A stretch of DNA of 64,000 nucleotides, from NCBI RefSeq assembly GCF_030506305.1, contig NZ_CP119421.1, forward strand, positions 3,922,501 to 3,986,500, written 5' to 3'. This document shows, piece by piece, positions 61,113 to 64,000 of this stretch. A model generated the notes under the pieces. That model ran no database searches. It was not told the DNA's origin and saw only the letters and a program-made list of their open reading frames with translations. This DNA comes from Porifericola rhodea (GTDB taxonomy: Bacteria; Bacteroidota; Bacteroidia; Cytophagales; Cyclobacteriaceae). Every line of letters begins with the position of its first letter. Position 1 is the stretch's first letter. The position numbers and the translations under genes are program-made.

Positions 61113-62075
61113 TTATACTGTGATTTGTTGATTCACTATTTTGCTTACTTCCAGTCCGGCAGCCTTAATCTGCTGCGGAATAATACTCTCACGAGAGAAG
61201 CCAGGCGTAGTGTTAACTTCTATAAAATAAAATACGCCATCTTTAAGTAAATAGTCTATCCTTGCCAAGCCTTTACAGTTTAGCAAAGTATAAATTTGTT
61301 CAGTCAGGCTTTGGCACTCGGCAGTCTGATCTTCTGAAATTCTCGCTGGAGTTATTTCTTCTGAGTCTCCCTCGTATTTTGCCTTATAATCAAAAAAAGC
61401 GTTTTTTGATACTATTTCTGTAATTGGTAGTGCTTGTGCTTTACCGTCTGTAAAAAACACACCACAGGTCATTTCCTGTCCTTTAATATATTCTTCTATC
61501 AGTACTTCTTTGTCGTGTTCAAAAGCTAACTTAATTGCTGCGTCAAGTTGGCTCACTTCATCTACTTTACTAGCCCCAAAACTAGATCCACCATTGTTGG
61601 GTTTAACAAAACAGGGAAAACTTAAATCTTTGGCTATTTCTTCAGTTTTATATTCCATTTGCTGGTTTAGCATAACCGACTGTGGGGTAGTAAACCCATA
61701 GCTGGCAACTATTCGCTTACAGAGGTTCTTATTGAATGTAATAGAACTTGTTATTACATCACAGCCCGAATATGGAATATTCATCAGTTCAAGGTAGCCC
61801 TGAATCTTTCCGTCTTCGCCGGGGGTACCATGAATTGTATTGTAAACAAAATCAAATTTGATTTCTTGTTCGTCCAGCTGAAATGAAAAGTTATCTTTAT
61901 TAATAGGATATTGATTGCCTTTTGCGTGTGCATACCAGCCGTCTTTACTAATTACTACCTGGTAGGGGGTATACAAATTTTTGTCAATAGACTCCATGAT
62001 GTTGGTAGCACTTTTCATGGACACAATATACTCGCTGGAGGTGCCTCCGGAGATTACGGCAATAGTTTTAGTCAT
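61113..62075 (-). CDS. ddl: D-alanine--D-alanine ligase
   Basis: A 320-residue ATP-grasp enzyme that makes the D-Ala-D-Ala dipeptide for peptidoglycan in the cytoplasm. The N-terminal GGTSSEYIVS, the segment HGTPGEDGKIQGYLELM, the ATP-grasp loop KPNNGGSSFGASKV, and the metal-binding IDYLLKDGVFYFIEVNTTPGFS at the C-terminus are all seen. It is first in an operon with the PASTA protein and a T9SS cargo gene. The Ser of SEYIVS replaces the more usual Glu-His dyad region, but the rest is standard. Confidence 0.95.
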   Translation of the reverse strand: MTKTIAVISGGTSSEYIVSMKSATNIMESIDKNLYTPYQVVISKDGWYAHAKGNQYPINKDNFSFQLDEQEIKFDFVYNTIHGTPGEDGKIQGYLELMNIPYSGCDVITSSITFNKNLCKRIVASYGFTTPQSVMLNQQMEYKTEEIAKDLSFPCFVKPNNGGSSFGASKVDEVSQLDAAIKLAFEHDKEVLIEEYIKGQEMTCGVFFTDGKAQALPITEIVSKNAFFDYKAKYEGDSEEITPARISEDQTAECQSLTEQIYTLLNCKGLARIDYLLKDGVFYFIEVNTTPGFSRESIIPQQIKAAGLEVSKIVNQQITV

Positions 62076-62257
62076 CTATGTGGTTTTTGCGGCAATTTAC
62101 ATCTTTTGAGATATAGCAAAAAAGTTACCATATTCTTATGTAAACTTTTTTACTTCTAATGATGTAAGTAAAAGTCTCAAAAATACAGAGGAAATTTAGA
62201 AGAAAAAGTGAAGTACAATAAAGCTTAACTATTTCTGACAAAGGAAAATATACACAT

Positions 62258-63121
62258 TTAGGGCATAATGTCTTCAGCCATTTGCATGGCATGCGCAAAT
62301 GCTTGTTTGTCTACTCCTGTAGAAGCTTCCTGCTCATCAAAATAAGCCAGCAAATCAGAAGTTCTGATATTTCCGGTAAGTTCTGGCCCGGCCATTGGGC
62401 AACCTCCCAGCCCATTGAGTACCCCATCAAAATGACGGCAGCCATTTTGGTATGCTGCGTCAATTTTATCGCGCCAGTCTTGTGAAGTAGTGTGCAGGTG
62501 TAGGCCAAACTTTACTTCTGCATAGGCAGGAACTACTATATCCAGCACCTTTGCGATAGTTGCTGCATTTCCCATGCCTGTTGTATCAGCAAGAGCGATA
62601 TCGCGAATGCCTGCCCAGTGCAACTGGTCTATCCAGTGCAGAAGTAGTTCTGTATTCCAGTCATCCCCGTAGGGGTTACCAAAGGCCATAGATATGTAGA
62701 CTAAAAGCTTTTTGTCATGTTTTGTACTATGGGCGAGTAAATCCTGTACTAGCTGAAAAGACTTTTCTATAGTGCTTCTGATATTTCTTTCTAAAAAGGT
62801 AGGGGAGAAAGAAAAGGGGAATCCAAGGTAGGTAATTTCAGCGTGTTTACAAGCCTCCTCTGCTCCACGCATATTTCCAATAATTGCCAGTAACTTCGTC
62901 TGAGTGCCATCCAGGTTAAGGTTTTGTAGCACCTCAGAAGTATCCTTCATCTGAGGAACGGCTTTAGGCGAAACAAAGCTACCAAAATCTAAAGTATCAA
63001 AACCAACCTTTAAGAGGCTATTAATATATTTAATTTTATGAGTGGTGGGGATAAATTCGGTAATTCCCTGCATTGCGTCACGAGGACATTCAGTAATTTT
63101 TACCTGAGAAGAGACTGACAT
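62258..63121 (-). CDS. Hydroxymethylglutaryl-CoA lyase-type enzyme
   Basis: A 287-residue TIM-barrel lyase of the HMG-CoA lyase/isopropylmalate synthase superfamily; the expected reaction is cleavage of HMG-CoA to acetyl-CoA and acetoacetate in leucine breakdown. The N-terminal ECPRDAMQG supplies the metal-binding Asp and catalytic Arg, the DTTGMG segment follows near 180, the HLHTT metal-ligand histidines lie near 205, and the catalytic cysteine is in GLGGCPMAG near 240. It follows the acyl-CoA dehydrogenase gene by 78 bases in the same direction. Other aldol lyases of this fold are possible. Confidence 0.86.
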   Translation of the reverse strand: MSVSSQVKITECPRDAMQGITEFIPTTHKIKYINSLLKVGFDTLDFGSFVSPKAVPQMKDTSEVLQNLNLDGTQTKLLAIIGNMRGAEEACKHAEITYLGFPFSFSPTFLERNIRSTIEKSFQLVQDLLAHSTKHDKKLLVYISMAFGNPYGDDWNTELLLHWIDQLHWAGIRDIALADTTGMGNAATIAKVLDIVVPAYAEVKFGLHLHTTSQDWRDKIDAAYQNGCRHFDGVLNGLGGCPMAGPELTGNIRTSDLLAYFDEQEASTGVDKQAFAHAMQMAEDIMP

Positions 63122-63162
63122 AGGTGGGGCTTTTCAAGAATATAAATTTATGACACAGAATA

Positions 63163-63184
63163 GAGCCATGAACGGGCATGGCTC
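63163..63184 (-). terminator. Hairpin between the acyl-CoA dehydrogenase and HMG-CoA lyase genes
   Basis: Perfect 8-bp arms GAGCCATG and CATGGCTC with a 6-base loop, 16 bases after the dehydrogenase stop on the minus strand. There is no T run, so it may pause, process or partly attenuate rather than terminate. Confidence 0.4.
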
Positions 63185-63199
63185 CTAAATGGCATGTTA

Positions 63200-64000
63200 T
63201 TAGCAGCCGATATGGCGAGATATAACCATGCGCTGTATCTCTGAGGTGCCCTCTCCAATTTGTAGGATACGTTGGTCACGGTAAAATCTTTCGATATCGT
63301 ACTCAGCCATCAGGCCATAACCTCCATGAATCTGCACAGCTTCATCAGACACTTCTTTAGCTATTTCTGAGCAGTAAAGTTTAGACATGGCTGCCTCCTT
63401 TCCAAAGGGCTTTCCGTGATCTTTCAGCCAGCAGGCTTTGTAGAGTAAATTTCTTGCCAGCTCTATTTTAGTTGCCATATCCGCCAGCTTAAAAGCAATT
63501 GCCTGAAATTTGCTTATGGCCTGACCAAACTGTTTGCGTTCTTTGGCATATGCGAGTGCCATTTCATAAGCACCTTGTGCCAGTCCTAAACCCATAGCAG
63601 CAATAGACAGTCTACCACTATCAAGGGTTTTAAGCATAATTTTAGATCCCTGGCCTCTCTCTCCTAACAGGTTGTCTTCGGGAACCTGACAGTTATCAAA
63701 AAATAGTTGAGAGGTGTTTGAAGCTCGCCAGCAAAACTTGTCGTGCATTTCGCTGGCCTCAAAGCCAGGGGTATCTCTCTCGACAATGACTGTCGAGAAC
63801 TCTTTGCTACCATCTACCTCACCAGAAACGGCCTGTACAGTTGCGCCTTTAGTAATGTCTGTAGCTCCATTGGTAATAAAAATCTTGGACCCATTGATTA
63901 CCCATTTGCCATCCTGTAAACGAGCTGTGGTTTTACTGCCTCGGGAGTCGGAACCAGCTTCAGGTTCAGTAAGGCCAAAAGCCCATAAAGCCCTGCCGCT
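63200..64000 (-). CDS. Acyl-CoA dehydrogenase, C-terminal part
   Basis: The frame is open to the window edge; the start lies beyond base 64000. The visible 266 codons cover the beta domain from FGLTEPEAGSDS through GSKIFITNGA, and the C-terminal helical domain. The catalytic glutamate is in GEGTSEIQRM near the end, the position used by short- and medium-chain and isobutyryl-type enzymes, not by isovaleryl-CoA dehydrogenase. The FAD/dimer segments IHGGYGLMAEYDIERFYRD are present. The enzyme oxidises acyl-CoA to trans-2-enoyl-CoA and passes electrons to ETF. It lies upstream of the HMG-CoA-lyase-type gene. The internal ATG at 63748 is not the true start. Confidence 0.93.
   Translation of the reverse strand, partial: SGRALWAFGLTEPEAGSDSRGSKTTARLQDGKWVINGSKIFITNGATDITKGATVQAVSGEVDGSKEFSTVIVERDTPGFEASEMHDKFCWRASNTSQLFFDNCQVPEDNLLGERGQGSKIMLKTLDSGRLSIAAMGLGLAQGAYEMALAYAKERKQFGQAISKFQAIAFKLADMATKIELARNLLYKACWLKDHGKPFGKEAAMSKLYCSEIAKEVSDEAVQIHGGYGLMAEYDIERFYRDQRILQIGEGTSEIQRMVISRHIGC

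Noticed and set aside
1-64000. tRNA, rRNA, CRISPR arrays, insertion sequences, prophage genes and restriction or defence islands
   Set aside because: I looked through intergenic regions and gene products on both strands and saw no cloverleaf-like sequence, regular spacer arrays, transposases, integrases or nuclease/methylase pairs. A tRNA scan or IS search could still find degenerate cases.

Overview
The window is a chromosomal segment of a member of the Bacteroidota, most likely a gliding marine or soil bacterium of the Cytophagales. Evidence for this: the gliding-associated ABC transporter gldA-gldF-gldG, a protein ending in a type IX secretion (T9SS) type A sorting domain, a PorE-like TPR/propeller/OmpA protein, a PorV/PorQ-like barrel, paired 800-residue FtsX/MacB permeases, a BlaI-M56 pair, a bacterial GH3 protein, and an infC gene that starts at ATT. 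Base composition is moderate (low forties percent GC by eye), except for one distinctly GC-richer two-gene block at 46416-48623. No rRNA, tRNA, CRISPR array, insertion sequence or prophage was seen.

Layout. 1-7300: end of a heparinase II/III-type lyase, pyruvate dehydrogenase E2, HslV, a CoA-type Nudix hydrolase and a large type II P-type cation ATPase. 7400-13200: a BlaI-type repressor and M56 peptidase operon with three clear operators, a large lipoprotein metalloprotease and a small lipoprotein. 13400-21300: two FtsX/MacB permeases divergent from an NtrC-type response regulator and its histidine kinase. 21400-26700: manganese catalase, PorE-like protein, Tat-exported glycosylasparaginase and a TPR lipoprotein. 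26660-34100: thrS-infC-rpmI-rplT, then GH3, dxr and rseP. 34100-42100: an AT-rich 680-base gap, a transferase-less WcaJ-type membrane protein, sppA, folK, the msrB-lhgO-moeB run and a decayed gene. 42100-46350: an SDR enzyme and gldAFG. 46400-50250: two Tat-exported sugar-metabolism proteins, an orphan HATPase protein and an AlbA_2-domain protein. 50250-60200: an outer-membrane/secretion block. 60200-64000: a PASTA protein, ddl, an HMG-CoA-lyase-type enzyme and the end of an acyl-CoA dehydrogenase.

How it works together. Much of the window concerns the cell envelope: secretion and gliding (gldAFG, PorE-like, PorV/Q-like, T9SS cargo), envelope proteolysis (RseP, SppA, M56, lipoprotein protease), peptidoglycan (Ddl and PASTA) and regulated permeases. 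The signals I rate highest are regulatory. There are three evenly spaced 16-bp BlaI operators. Two divergent promoter regions 37 kb apart also share the inverted half-site ATACTCAT/ATGAGTAT, with spacings that differ by one helical turn. The most interesting candidate for an undescribed system is the divergent locus at 50252-58269. It joins a 1670-residue secreted protein with three lamin-tail domains, a PorV/Q-like barrel and a barrel carrying an N-terminal ComEA-like helix-hairpin-helix segment.
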